A DNA stretch of 64,000 nucleotides, taken from Pseudovirgaria hyperparasitica. Lineage: Eukaryota; Ascomycota; Dothideomycetes; Acrospermales; Acrospermaceae. The notes under the pieces are model-generated. The model searched no databases and was not told the origin of the DNA. It saw only the letters and a program-made list of their open reading frames with translations. Position 1 is the stretch's first letter. Every line of letters starts with the position of its first letter. Positions 12,693-23,518 of this stretch are shown one piece after another. The translations under genes were made by a program, and so were the position numbers. Location: NCBI RefSeq assembly GCF_010093815.1, contig NW_022985555.1:1052186-1116185 (forward strand), given 5' to 3'.

Positions 12693-13784
12693 ATGACTTT
12701 CATTAATGTCGACCTACGCGCGGTTGCAACCAATCCTTACTACTTCCCATCGCTGCTCGCAACAAACGTATCCGAGCCGGCGATATCATTCCTATCTTTT
12801 GACCGTGTGTTCCAACAAAAGATATTTGGTCCTCAGGTCAGAGCTCACAAAATAGCTGATCTACCATGGGAGGCCTTCCACGAAGCCGGCATCTATAACA
12901 AAGAAAAACATTCTATGTATATAACCTCTAACTTCAACCAACGCACCCCTGAGGACAACATCAATATCACCATCGTCAGCCTCGATGACTATAGCATCAC
13001 ATCAACCCAATTTCCTAATCTTTGGGAAGCCAATGGCGGCTCAAGCTGGTATCCACCAGGCTCTGACACGAACAAGCCAGCGACCTACCAAGTCTACTGT
13101 GACGAGGGTGACTTGGAGCACTACTCCAGCCTAGTCTCTGTAAACCCAATCACTAATGAATCAACAATCATCCTTAACAACTACCTAGGACGCAACTTCT
13201 CATCCATCAATGATGTACGCCAGCACCCACACACCGGTGACCTTTGGTTTACCGACGCCGCATATGGCTACTTCCAGTTCTTTCGCCCCGTGTCCACGAT
13301 TCCGCAAATGGTCTACCGCTTTGCACCCGGAACAGGCGAATTGGTAGTCGTCGCAGACGGATTCGATCAACCGAATGGTCTGGAATTCAGCCCGGATTAT
13401 AAAACACTCTATGTGTCTGATACAGGTGCAAGGCACTATGACTCGAACAGCACGCGCCCAGCGACGATATATGCGTTCGATATCGACGACGCGAAGCGTT
13501 TGTCAAACAGGCGTACGTTCGCATATATTGATAAAGGATTTCCGGATGGCATTCATACGGACACGGCGGGCAATGTTTGGGCTGCGTGTGGTGATGGTGT
13601 GCATGTTTTTGATCCGGCTGGCAAGTTACTTGGTAAGGTATTCATTGGTGAGACAAGCAATAACTTTGCATTCTTACCGAATGGGTTGTTGGTGTTCAGC
13701 AACAGCCGTCTATGGCTCGTCGATGGACTGAATGTACTAGGTCGAGAAGTATGCAAGGACTTTGGGAAGGGGTGTGGGAAATGA
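12693..13784 (+). CDS. SMP-30/gluconolactonase-like protein without signal peptide (lactonase B)
   Basis: A single exon of 363 codons. Blade motifs correspond one by one to those of lactonase A: SSINDVRQHPHTGDLWFTD, QPNGLEFSPDYKTLYVSDTG and FPDGIHTDTAGNVWAACG followed by GVHVFDPAGKLLGKV. The three expected metal ligands are plausible at HEAGIY (Glu), IND (Asn) and FPDGIH (Asp). No N-terminal signal peptide is apparent (MTFINVDLRAVATNPYYF), so an intracellular location is likely, unless a first exon lies upstream. The frame stays open upstream only to about 12630 and contains no further ATG. Two cysteines close the C-terminus (EVCKDFGKGCGK). Overall identity to lactonase A is low apart from motifs, so this is an ancient paralogue or a separate subfamily rather than a recent duplicate. 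Confidence 0.85.
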   Translation: MTFINVDLRAVATNPYYFPSLLATNVSEPAISFLSFDRVFQQKIFGPQVRAHKIADLPWEAFHEAGIYNKEKHSMYITSNFNQRTPEDNINITIVSLDDYSITSTQFPNLWEANGGSSWYPPGSDTNKPATYQVYCDEGDLEHYSSLVSVNPITNESTIILNNYLGRNFSSINDVRQHPHTGDLWFTDAAYGYFQFFRPVSTIPQMVYRFAPGTGELVVVADGFDQPNGLEFSPDYKTLYVSDTGARHYDSNSTRPATIYAFDIDDAKRLSNRRTFAYIDKGFPDGIHTDTAGNVWAACGDGVHVFDPAGKLLGKVFIGETSNNFAFLPNGLLVFSNSRLWLVDGLNVLGREVCKDFGKGCGK

Positions 13785-14476
13785 CTAGGCCAAGACGACG
13801 AAGAGACCGCTCACGATGAGCTCTGAAAGTACCTTTATGGAAGACATGACTATACAAGACTAGATATATAGTATGCATGGTTCAGCGCCAGTTGAGTCCA
13901 TAGACCGCTCTCCGTACACACACAAAATACTCAACAACCACGATCGTCTCTTTCTGGCCTAGCTCGCATCCATAATCTCAGATATCAGTTCAGATGGATT
14001 TATCGCGGGGTCGCCGCGTGACCACCTGGTATAAAGCTCCATGGATGTGATCTGGATCTGAACCCCTTCACTAGTTAAACCTGTCGCGCTACTCCTAAAC
14101 TATGAAGGAGTGAACTTGAATCATTCCACTTACTACATGCAGCCATGAACACGTAGTGGTCTGATCAAAACTGGGTGTTGGCAATCAACCCCGCAGTAAT
14201 ACTTCGGTAATACAGCTCTCCGCTGCCAAACAGAGAATAAGCTCAATGTTGGTGGTCGATCAATGGCCATTTGTAGATTCCCGTTGTGTCTTGACGCTTG
14301 CTTAACAAATGGTGCGTCGTTAGTATAAGGCTTGTGTGAGGAGCGCTCTCCGGGCAGGCGAAATTCATCGATATGAAGCATCGTGGGTGTTTAATGCTCG
14401 AACCAGCCTCAGTAATTACGCAATAGCCACAGATAAGGTGGAATTGAGCAACATCACTATCCAAGATCAACACGAG
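13785..14476. other. Spacer between lactonase B and GST pseudogene
   Basis: No coding sequence recognised. It should hold the terminator of lactonase B and the former promoter of the GST remnant. Confidence 0.4.
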
Positions 14477-15166
14477 ATGACCATTACGCTTTACTTCCTT
14501 CGATCCCCCCGTGCAATTCGTACCGCCTAGCTTCTCGAAGAACTCGGTCTCTCCAATTTGATCGGGAGGCCAATGGTGATACACCGACTGCGTTTCGCAA
14601 GAGCGTTCCTGCTGGTCGTACACCGGCGTTGAAGGATCGTGAGATGATTATCGTTGAGAGTGCACCGATTGCTGAGCATGCGACCTGATTCCACCTTCTT
14701 CATATGGTGCTGGATCAAGACTGCTGGCATGGCAACAGATATCTCGTCGAAACATACGAAAAATCAACTCGTCTCCTCCCCTCCGATCGTGCCCACCGTG
14801 TCAACGTACGTGTGTGGGTGAGTGCAGCCGAAGGCACATTCCTCGTACACGCGCTTGCGATTCTGTACGGTAGTGGGGCGGCGCCTGATGCCGCAGATAC
14901 GCTTCAGGCAGGCCTTGCGGGGGTAAGTACACCGTGACTTTTATTGGTTGGAGAGGGAGCTGAAGGCAGGCAACGCAAATTTCCTCGTTGACGATGGTAT
15001 GAAGATCGCAGATACGATGATAGAGTTCAGTGTTGTTTTTATCTTAAAGATGGGCTTCGGCACAAAAGGAAGGAGTTGGCCGGCAGTGGAAAAGTGGTTG
15101 GCGAATGTTCAGAACCAGGAATTATACAAGAAGGCAGTCTAGAAGACTGGTTATATACTTGCGTAA
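14477..15166 (+). pseudogene. Glutathione S-transferase pseudogene
   Basis: A GST can be followed along the plus strand although the frame is broken. The thioredoxin-fold N-terminus reads MTITLYFLRSPRAIRTA, then TAG at 14528-14530 where the family has Trp, then LLEELGLS. The frame changes near 14560, apparently with loss of a few codons, and continues FDREANGDTPTAFRKSVPAG, RTPALKDREMIIVESAPIAE (glutathione-site region). TGA at 14686-14688 follows, and then the helical C-terminal domain (RLLPSDRAHRVNVRVWVSAA). A second frame change lies between about 14930 and 14948, before ERELKAGNANFLVDD, ADTMIEF and WPAVEKWLANVQ. A TAG at 15140-15142 precedes the final KTGYILA. At least five lesions make a functional product implausible. 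The Trp-to-TAG change is a G-to-A transition and could reflect RIP, but the last stop is not of that type. The source was a fungal cytosolic detoxification GST of about 220 aa. Confidence 0.8.
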
Positions 15167-16227
15167 ACACAATTCGTGGAAGGGAACGTGCGGTGATATC
15201 TTTGCGAGTCGTTCTGGTACACAGTCTCGGTTGAGGACCTTGCAGTCATTTCTGAGGCTATAGAATTTCAAACGAATGGTTCTATTCCTTTTTCATCTGC
15301 TCTGTTCCGTGATAACCTCGACACTGTGACGTGAAAGATCGGTCACCTTGCTCGGGACGCGGAGCGTTGCCAGATTGACCTTTCCGACCAGTGCCGCTGC
15401 GCTTTGCTGGTGCCCTCAATAGACATAGCCTAGATCATTAGACACAAAATAACCTAGCTACGAGTTGTGCTTGTTCATCAACCCAGCACGGTATGTATCC
15501 ATAGCATTGAGCTGTGATAACTGAAGCAGGTAAAGCAGTCTCGGCATCACTAAGCATGCGCAGGCCGGAGCCCCAGAATACTTATAAGTCTAAGACTTGG
15601 AGCTAGGTATCTTAAGCTTAATGACAACTGGCAGCCGTCAATTTCGTGAGTCCTTGAGTTGAGGAGAAGAGGAGTGCTTGGAGCATTGGCTACGCATTCA
15701 AAGTGTTGAACTATGTGATATAGTCGTGCATTGGCTCCTTCACCGCTGAGAGGGGACGATTCGCTGCCTCGATTTCCACGGTTTGTCGAAACGTACTAGC
15801 GAATCATTTCTCAACGATGTACCCTGTACTAGTATCTATGACCCCATCTTTTGTGACTAAGGATGAGGGCAGTGATCTCGTCGTCTAGAGGCGCAGTGGA
15901 ACATCCAGAATGAGCAACCTTATACATACCTTTGATCAGGGTGAGTGTCTCGAGGTATCGGGAAGACGTAAAGACGCGACGTAGTGGAGGTGGAAGCAGA
16001 TCAGTTTTGTCACAAGTTTCGAGCTGCATATTTATTATAGTAAGGTTATGAAAATCAACCGCAGTCCTAGAGTATGGCAAACAACATTATTAAGGAACGA
16101 CTACGAGTACTACATACTCCAAGAATGCCTAGTCTGCATCAAATGGCCCAAGGGAACTCGTATATGCCCATAGAATCATAATCCTTAGTACATCCCTCAT
16201 TTGAGCTTTGTGTATGTCAAAGACACT
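15167..16227. other. Spacer
   Basis: About 1.06 kb without recognisable coding sequence, repeats or RNA genes. Confidence 0.4.
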
Positions 16228-16659
16228 TCAAGCACCACATGAAAATGTGTTTCCACCACAGTTCGTCTCTCCAACCGCCCTAAGATAGCAAATGACTGGC
16301 GTCCAAGCACGCGCATTTGTTGCAATACCTATTTTTGTCACCGTGTCAAACGGTACATTGGCCGCTGGAGCCCCAGATGGATCAAATGGATTCGATGCAG
16401 TGAAGGATCGGCATTCAACAGCCGTGGTGTTGAGCTGATTGGTACCAGAGTCGGGCACAATTGTAAGTGCGGATACGACCGTGTCTGGTGAGTCGCATAG
16501 CTTGTTGATCTCGCATTCAACGATAGCGTCCGGGCGGGTGTTATGGATGTCGGATTGAGTTGCGTTGATTTTGACCGTAAAAGTGGGAGATTGGCGGGGC
16601 ACGAGCGCCAGAGTGGAGGTTACAAAGAGAGCGGCGGAAAGGATGTATGAGTATTGCAT
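16228..16659 (-). CDS. Small secreted six-cysteine protein (143 aa), effector-like
   Basis: A single exon from ATG at 16659 to the stop at 16228. The open frame extends further upstream with other ATGs, but this start is preferred because it begins exactly at a good signal peptide (MQYSYILSAALFVTSTLAL), followed by VPRQ, a possible processing site. The mature part has six cysteines (VEC, KLC, VEC, VIC, ETNC, FSC), an even number suited to three disulfides, and potential N-glycosylation sites (NAT, NTT). I do not recognise a family. Small size, secretion signal, cysteine content and location in a gene-poor tract fit a candidate effector or a cell-wall-associated secreted protein. That role is an inference. 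Confidence 0.65.
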   Translation of the reverse strand: MQYSYILSAALFVTSTLALVPRQSPTFTVKINATQSDIHNTRPDAIVECEINKLCDSPDTVVSALTIVPDSGTNQLNTTAVECRSFTASNPFDPSGAPAANVPFDTVTKIGIATNARAWTPVICYLRAVGETNCGGNTFSCGA

Positions 16660-18653
16660 ATTTGTGGTCGTTTGGTGCGCAGAGATTGTTTGAGTTGCGT
16701 TGTGAAAACTGTCGTACTTGTGTGATTCTTGTGTATGGATGCTTGATGATTGACTGATGCTGAAGCGAGGAGATTGCATTCTTTATATGCGGCTCGCACG
16801 ATCTTTGTTTCAAATCTTCATGCGCGATAAGTGCTACCGTGCCTTTGCGTAATGTAACATTCCATGAGGTGCGCTGTACAACATGATCCTTCCAAGGAAA
16901 CGCGTATAGGGAGGACCGTAGTCAGTTGATGGCTGATGACATCATTCGTCAGATTTGATGAACAGAAAAACGCTTGGTAAGTGGTGGAAGTCGGGCGCTT
17001 TTCCTATACAAGTATGCGGTTAGTTTCGCTAAGATGCCGATGTGGTAGCAAAACTATAGGAAGGATTATATTTGCTGCAGATCGTCTTGCCAGCCTTGCC
17101 GACCAGGGTAGTAACAGAGCTTCGCCACGAGCTCAGTTCACGTGCATGCAAAAATAAGCCTTTCTCGTCATCAGTAGCGCCTTAAGCAAACTTCATTAAC
17201 CCTAATTGTCTGACCTTGTGCAAGCCGAAGGAGTATTGGGTGGCCTGGAATACGGCTGTCTTCGAGAGCGCGTCACAGGAGCAGAGAGCAGATTCATTAT
17301 ATGCTATCTTTAGCATTCTCATGTCATTAAAAAACCGTCTGTTTTGAATGATCTTCGCTTTTCATCCGGTATTGCTCTCCTAATGAGCTAGTAGACTGTG
17401 CGAAATGCTCCGAGAACAGGCTATACGCAGGCCCTGGAGTCGTCAAGTGCACCTGTCAGCATTTACTGGCGCCATAGATAATGCCATCTCCGCCTTGAGT
17501 TCTGGATATAAGGTAAGCCACCGAATGATTGACAAGCCTTATTTATAGCAGCGAACGGGCTAGAATACCTTGGCGGCCTCGTCAGTGAAAAGCTTTCCGT
17601 ATCAATGCAGAAAGGCTTGCCCCAATCACGACATGAGAATTAATACTATGTTCTCATAAACGTGAACAGCTTATTTTTCCAACTGCGGCATATTATCATG
17701 TACTGATTGCGATATGCACTTAGACTGACCATGCATTTTCGTATCAGCGATCCTATGGACGCTCGACATGATATACGGAACCTGTGTTTGAAACACTTAG
17801 CAAAGCTTGTCCTACACATATGTTTGACGGTCAAGATCATGACAGCAAAGCAGGCGGGCCTAGATGGTATCAGATAAGGCGGCATGCAAGGATGGTGTGG
17901 AACCGTATTTTGAACAAAAAACAGTTTTTGCTGTGAGTAATAAGCCTGTTGTATGGGTCGGAAACTTTCGTAGAATCAATTTAACATGACAAGATTGATC
18001 GACGAAAGTATCGAATCTACTTAAGGTAGCTACCTTCCAAGTAATACATGAAGAACTTAATAAGCCCTGAATAATGTGTCTGACGTAATGAAAAGCGATT
18101 CCACGGAGCGCGACCTATGGTGAGAAAGCCTAATTATCTCCGTCCCGTGTCCAGCGGTTTTAGAGTTAACAACGAACTTTCTTATATACATAAAAAACTT
18201 CTCTATCGAGCAATATTTTCGATTTGGACTACCAAAAGTCTTGACTTTATCTACCGAGTACCTACATTCGTACATCCGCCGTTCACCACCAGTTCTCATT
18301 AGTCTAATGCAATAACTTCCACCTAATGCGAATGCGCCTTCTCCTTCTGTCTGAGAACTTGAGAAGCCTAGTTCGGCCCACTATAGCCATATTTTCAGCA
18401 CCAGAAACACATAGAATTCTTGCATCGCAGCACCTGTAACGTGAAGCTTAACAGCTTGAGGTCATGCTAATAATAGCAATGATCATCACGAAGTTGCGGA
18501 TACGGAAAGTTGGCACCGGTCATCCAACGCGATGCGACGCTAAATGGCTAATTAGTTCTAGGGTAGTCAACGCTTGGCCAATAATCCATACTCAACTTCC
18601 ACGTTCCTACGCGACTTTGGACTCGACAATCAGCCTTGGGATGATCGATAGCC
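16660..18653. other. Spacer between secreted protein and MFS transporter
   Basis: About 2 kb with no recognisable gene on either strand. The part next to 16660 is the leader and promoter of the secreted protein, and the part next to 18653 is the promoter of the transporter. No obvious repeats. Confidence 0.4.
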
Positions 18654-20494
18654 ATGGCTGACGCGCAACCTTCAAATCTCGAGCGCTCCGCCTCCCCCAT
18701 CAGCGACGAGAAATACATGGCTAAAGACACCGCTATCAACTCGCGAAAGTCTTCTGTTGTGTTGAACGAACAACACGATGCGCCAGCCGAGGAAGGAGTC
18801 AACAATGAGCCAGAGGTCGGCGTTTTCAAGTTCTCGGCGGTCCTTGCTTCAGTAATCCTCGTTTCGTTCCTGATGTTGCTCGATGTGTCAATAGTTTCTA
18901 CTGTGAGTTTCAAGGGGGTTTCGAGCTGAGTCACAAGCAAGCTGACTTCTAGTGTAGGCAATCCCCAGAATTACAGATGAGTTTCAGTCGCTGAACGATG
19001 TGGGCTGGTAATGTGCTGCATATCAACTCGCCAGGTATGCACCACTGATTTGGGAATAGGATTCAATTGACGTGATAATAGTGGTGCCCTGCAGCCGTTG
19101 ACAGGAAAGATCTATCAGTATTTTCACCTCAAGGTAGGTCAAACCGTCCTGCCCAATCTATCTACTGAAATCAAAAGTGGACGTACCTATTCTGCTTCGG
19201 AGTCTTCGAACTTGGCTCCATGCTCTGTGCCCTGGCTGAATCATCTCCTATGCTCATCGTCGGTCGTGCGATAGCAGGCATGGGTGGTGCAGGCCTCCAG
19301 AACGGTGGTCTCACAATAATCTCGAACTGTGTACCGTTGCAGAAACGACCTCTTTATCTGGGCATGATGATGGGCATATCGCAACTTGGTATCGTGACTG
19401 GTCCTTTGATCGGCGGGGCTTTTACGTCCTACACAACATGGCGATGGTGTTTCTGGATCAATCTCCCAATTGGCGCTGTTGTTGCAGCCCTCTTACTATT
19501 CGTACAAGTCCCGGATCCCATAGCCAAGGACAAGTTTTCGCATACTATTCGTACAGTCTGGCCCAACCTGGATCTCGTTGGTTTCATAATATTCGTGCCC
19601 TTTGCCATTATGGTGCTTCTGGGACTAGACTATGGTGGCATAGATTATCCATGGAATTCAGCAACTGTCATTGGCCTGCTCGTTGGTGGTGGTGTATGCC
19701 TTCTTATTTTCATTGCTTGGGAACATCGAGTTGGAGACGGGGCTATGATACCAATCTCTATGCTCAAGAAGCGCATTGTATGGACCTCTTGCCTTAACAT
19801 GCTCTTCCTGGGAAGCTCCAACTTTGTCGCATCATACTACCTGCCGCTCTACTTCCAATCCGTAAAAGGGACTTCGCCCGTACAGAGTGGTATCAATGTC
19901 CTGCCGAACATCATCAGCTCTATCGTTTCGAGTGTCCTCAGTGGTGCGTTGATTGGAGTTGTCGGCTACTACCTCCCTTTTGCTGTCGCGAGTGGCGCCC
20001 TGATATCAGTTGGCGCCGGCATGTTGTCTGCCCTTTCGCCGTCGTCACCCTCATCCTTCTGGATTGGGGCACAAATACCACTGGGATTTGGTAGGGGCAT
20101 AGGAACTCAAGTACCCATGGTGGCAATGCAGAATTTACTGCCACCGAAAGACCTTCCTGTCTCTATGGCAATGCTTATCTTTAGCATGACATTTGGATCT
20201 GCGATCTGGCTGACCGTTGCCAACACTATATTTACGAACGGATTGTCGTCGCAAATAACCAAACGCGTTCAAGGTCTCGATCCTGCAGTTGTTATTGGCG
20301 CTGGGGCAACAAACATCCGTCAGGTTCTATCATCCGACCAATTGCCAGGAGTCATTCAGTCGTACACAGATGCGATCAATGATGTTTGGTATCTGGTAGT
20401 TGCGTTTGGTGCTTTGTGCTTCCTGACAGCGTGGGGATTGGGATGGAAGGATGTAAGGCAAAAGAAAAAAGCTGCAAAAGCAGAGCAAGCATGA
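18654..20494 (+). CDS. MFS drug-efflux-type transporter (14 TM) with an in-frame stop codon
   Basis: Exons 18654-18902, 18958-19034, 19082-19133 and 19178-20494 join to 565 codons, the usual size of fungal 14-spanner (DHA2-like) exporters. Family motifs are clear: VSIVSTAIPRITDEF in TM1, GALQPLTGKIY, GRAIAGMGGAGLQNG, GPLIGGAFTSYTTWRWCFWI, then continuous hydrophobic helices to a lysine-rich tail. The natural exon 2 reads ..DVGW, then TAA (19009-19011) where the family has Tyr, then CAAYQLAS. The rest is uninterrupted. An alternative single intron 19008-19081 (donor gtaatg) removes the stop and keeps the frame, but drops about nine residues at the start of TM2. A gene predictor would probably choose it. 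So this is either a very recent pseudogene, a sequencing error, or a gene with altered splicing. Role if active: proton-driven export of small molecules at the plasma membrane. Confidence 0.8.
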
Positions 20495-23400
20495 TACTTA
20501 GATCGGTGGAAGTAGAACAAAGATTGTATATAGATTTATAATGCTTAATTCAATATAAGAAACTTGACTCTACGATATGTTCACCCACTTTGCCCTCTCG
20601 TGCTTGAGTCGTAAATTGAATCTTCATAAATTTTACCCAAATTATGGGACTTTATAGAGGCATAGATGATTAGGAGTTCGATCAAACTCAATTCCCTCAC
20701 CAAGACCTAGAATTGTAGCTGAAATTACCATAAAGCTCAGCAACGCATTCTGTTTTAGTTGTAGCCGCAATACAAGTATTAGTTCGAGACTCGTATTTTC
20801 TCCACACAAATTTAAGCTACTGTTTAAGCCCCAAATACCCCATGGTCGTCATGTTTGCGAAGACTCGTGAACTATCTGTGACCACATATCAATGCTTGAC
20901 CTGTTACAATACTAAACAGACTTTGTTACTTCCATAAAAATGCTAGTGTCTCTTTGACGTAGATATCGAAACTGATCCATGGCTCCGATCACCATCACAG
21001 AGTCCCATCACTAAGATGAAGCTCCACTCTATGAGTACATTGTATCTCACGGAGAAATCCAGGCTGTAAAATCTTTTCTATCTATCAAAGATAAGTCTTT
21101 TTTCAACGATCATGGAGCAAAGCCAATATGAGAACTCAACACCTGATTTCACTAGATTACAGCCCGCACTGCGATTAATGTATAATGGTCTATATTCCAA
21201 CCTGACTATCAATATATGCCAGCTTTCATGCTTTCCTCTTTCGATTCCAAATAGTCATCTTAAACAATGGGAAACTTGTAGACATAATTCGAGAAGATGT
21301 AAGTGTTCTGTTCATTGGCACAGAATATACAATGTCTCAATGGCTACCGTACTTATATAGAACCTGATTGAAGACGGCAGCAACGTGGATAGGTCATTAT
21401 TATATCTTGTCATAAAAAACGGAGATCTTGTCCAGAACATTGAATGGTCGTGTAACCATGAACAACTCATGGTGAATCTTTTACACACAAGGTCATGATG
21501 TCATTGAATGTGTCACGGTACAGCTCAACCGTGATTTTCACAGTCCGAGCTACCCGGCATCTGGCCTCTTGTCTTGAGAATCTTGAGATAAGAGCACCTT
21601 CTCTGACGGTTGACTCTAGTAGCATGCGATCCCTGTCACTCAAGAGAGACGAGACTAGAGCTCTGTTATGCACTGTGAGGGTAAATCTATATCGAGAGTA
21701 ATCAACCTCGAGCAGGTGATACATGCTTGCCTTTCTCTCTTGGCCAACCCACATCATACCCACAGATGCCTAATCCCTTCTCCAACACCAAGATGTTCTG
21801 CTCTATCTTCGCCGAAATAATGTTACCCGAAAGTAGACTTCGATGATGATTGCAACCATCATCTTTTGATAGTGCCTGCCATCACCGCGAATATTTCACA
21901 TCGCCTTAATGACCAGATCAGGGTGCAAAGAACATCGTCCTCCAGTCAGTGGCTTTGAGTCCATAAAGACGTTATAGCAGCCGCAGCTTCGTCGGGATGC
22001 GGAAGACCCACAGTATCATTTGATGCTTTGTTTGCAACACAAGAGGAGACACCTGTTGATTTGGAGATGAGAAGAAATGCTGTAGACGATGGTATATATG
22101 TCCAAATCAGGGGCCACCAATCAGGTGGAACTGCTGGGTACGTTGCAGCTACTCATTCACCCCATGCTTACCGCCAAAAGCGTCAATCATCTACAGTAGC
22201 TATGCTCTTGTGACTCCAGTGTTTCAGTGGCTTACCCGGCATTCTCAATACCTTCAGCTTCTACAAATATATATTTAGCTAATCGTCCTACTGTTCATCC
22301 ACTGCAGATGATGCGTCAACATCACATCTACGGCCATCTAAGCCCACAATGTGTCCGTATCATCGCCATTCTGGAACTAAATGTGTGCTTTTCGCCTCGA
22401 GCACATTGGATGGTCAATGTGCCACTTCCTGGTCAGTGTGAGTGTTAGGCACTCGAATCAGCATTGATGACGTTCTTCATCGGCGTCTTGATTATGGTGT
22501 GCATCTCGGCACAAAGCTAGTTTCTTTCATCACTATGTAATGATAATGGAGGCCTCTGTCGCTGTGTGCAAGTCGTGAAGGGAAGACATATTCGGGAATG
22601 ATATAGCTGTGTCCGCAGACATATCTCCTGGCGCTGGTGCGGCGAATCGAGGATATCAAATTTTGCATGGAAAACGGAGGCGTTCGAGGCTTGTCTCTGT
22701 TGACTCTCAGGCTTAGTGTGCTGCTGGGTGATGGTAGTTATGTGTGTCAGGTAGCCACATGTTTCTGCCAAGTGTTTCATATTCACAGAATGCCATGCCT
22801 GTCAATGATCAAACGGCATACCTGGCACACATACTAGCTTCATATCAAAGTATTTATTCATCTCACAGTTTCGCTCTTGTCAGACTCTCGATCTATCTCG
22901 AACCGCGGAGCCCGGTCCTATACCACCAAAACTTCAATTCGATCGTATGACTCCCCTTGCGTATGGCTTGCAAGCTTGTACGCAGGTTCGATAGTAATGC
23001 TCCGGTCATCACGCCTAAGTGCACTCTGCAGTGATTATCAGTATTGAGTGACGGTGATGAAGATCATCACTCGAGCTCATGCGATGCAGGCAGTATGATA
23101 TTTCTCACGTGCGAATTCGCATAGGGGACAGCGACGATATCGTTGGCAGATCTTACGAATTTTGCCATGCCAATTCTTCTTCGTTTGTTGTATCCAGATG
23201 GCGGCAGTTTGCGGTGGCATTCTTCAAGGATGTAACTGGGATAGGTATGTCGAGATATGTATATATGAGACGGGCGGAACATAAGCTAGGAAAACTTGGT
23301 GACGAGTTGACGAGTCTCTCTGAAAGAGCGATCGGTGTCTGTGAAGGGCAGCAGATCGTCGTTGTGGTAGACAGTATCTCTAGACCACAAGATTCCCAGC

Positions 23401-23518
23401 CTACCGTAAGATCACATCCTGAGAAACTTACGCATAATCCTTTCGGCTTCCGATTGGAGTGGCTCGGTGTATGGTAAACAAGCTTCATTGACTTCGGGGT
23501 ATATAGCGATCTAAATAG
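20495..23518. other. Gene desert of about 3 kb
   Basis: No frame with recognisable similarity. The longest ones (up to 132 codons, near 23079-23477 and its antisense) lack domain motifs and convincing start contexts. No terminal repeats or tandem arrays seen. Base composition is AT-leaning compared with the gene-dense right half. Confidence 0.45.

Noticed and set aside
21467-21763. 98-codon minus-strand frame in the gene desert
   Set aside because: Reads plausibly in part, but no family was recognised and no splice partners extend it.
23079-23488. Overlapping open frames on both strands (132 and 111 codons)
   Set aside because: No start context, domain motif or signal peptide; the two frames are mirror shadows of the same GC-balanced stretch and neither resembles a known protein.
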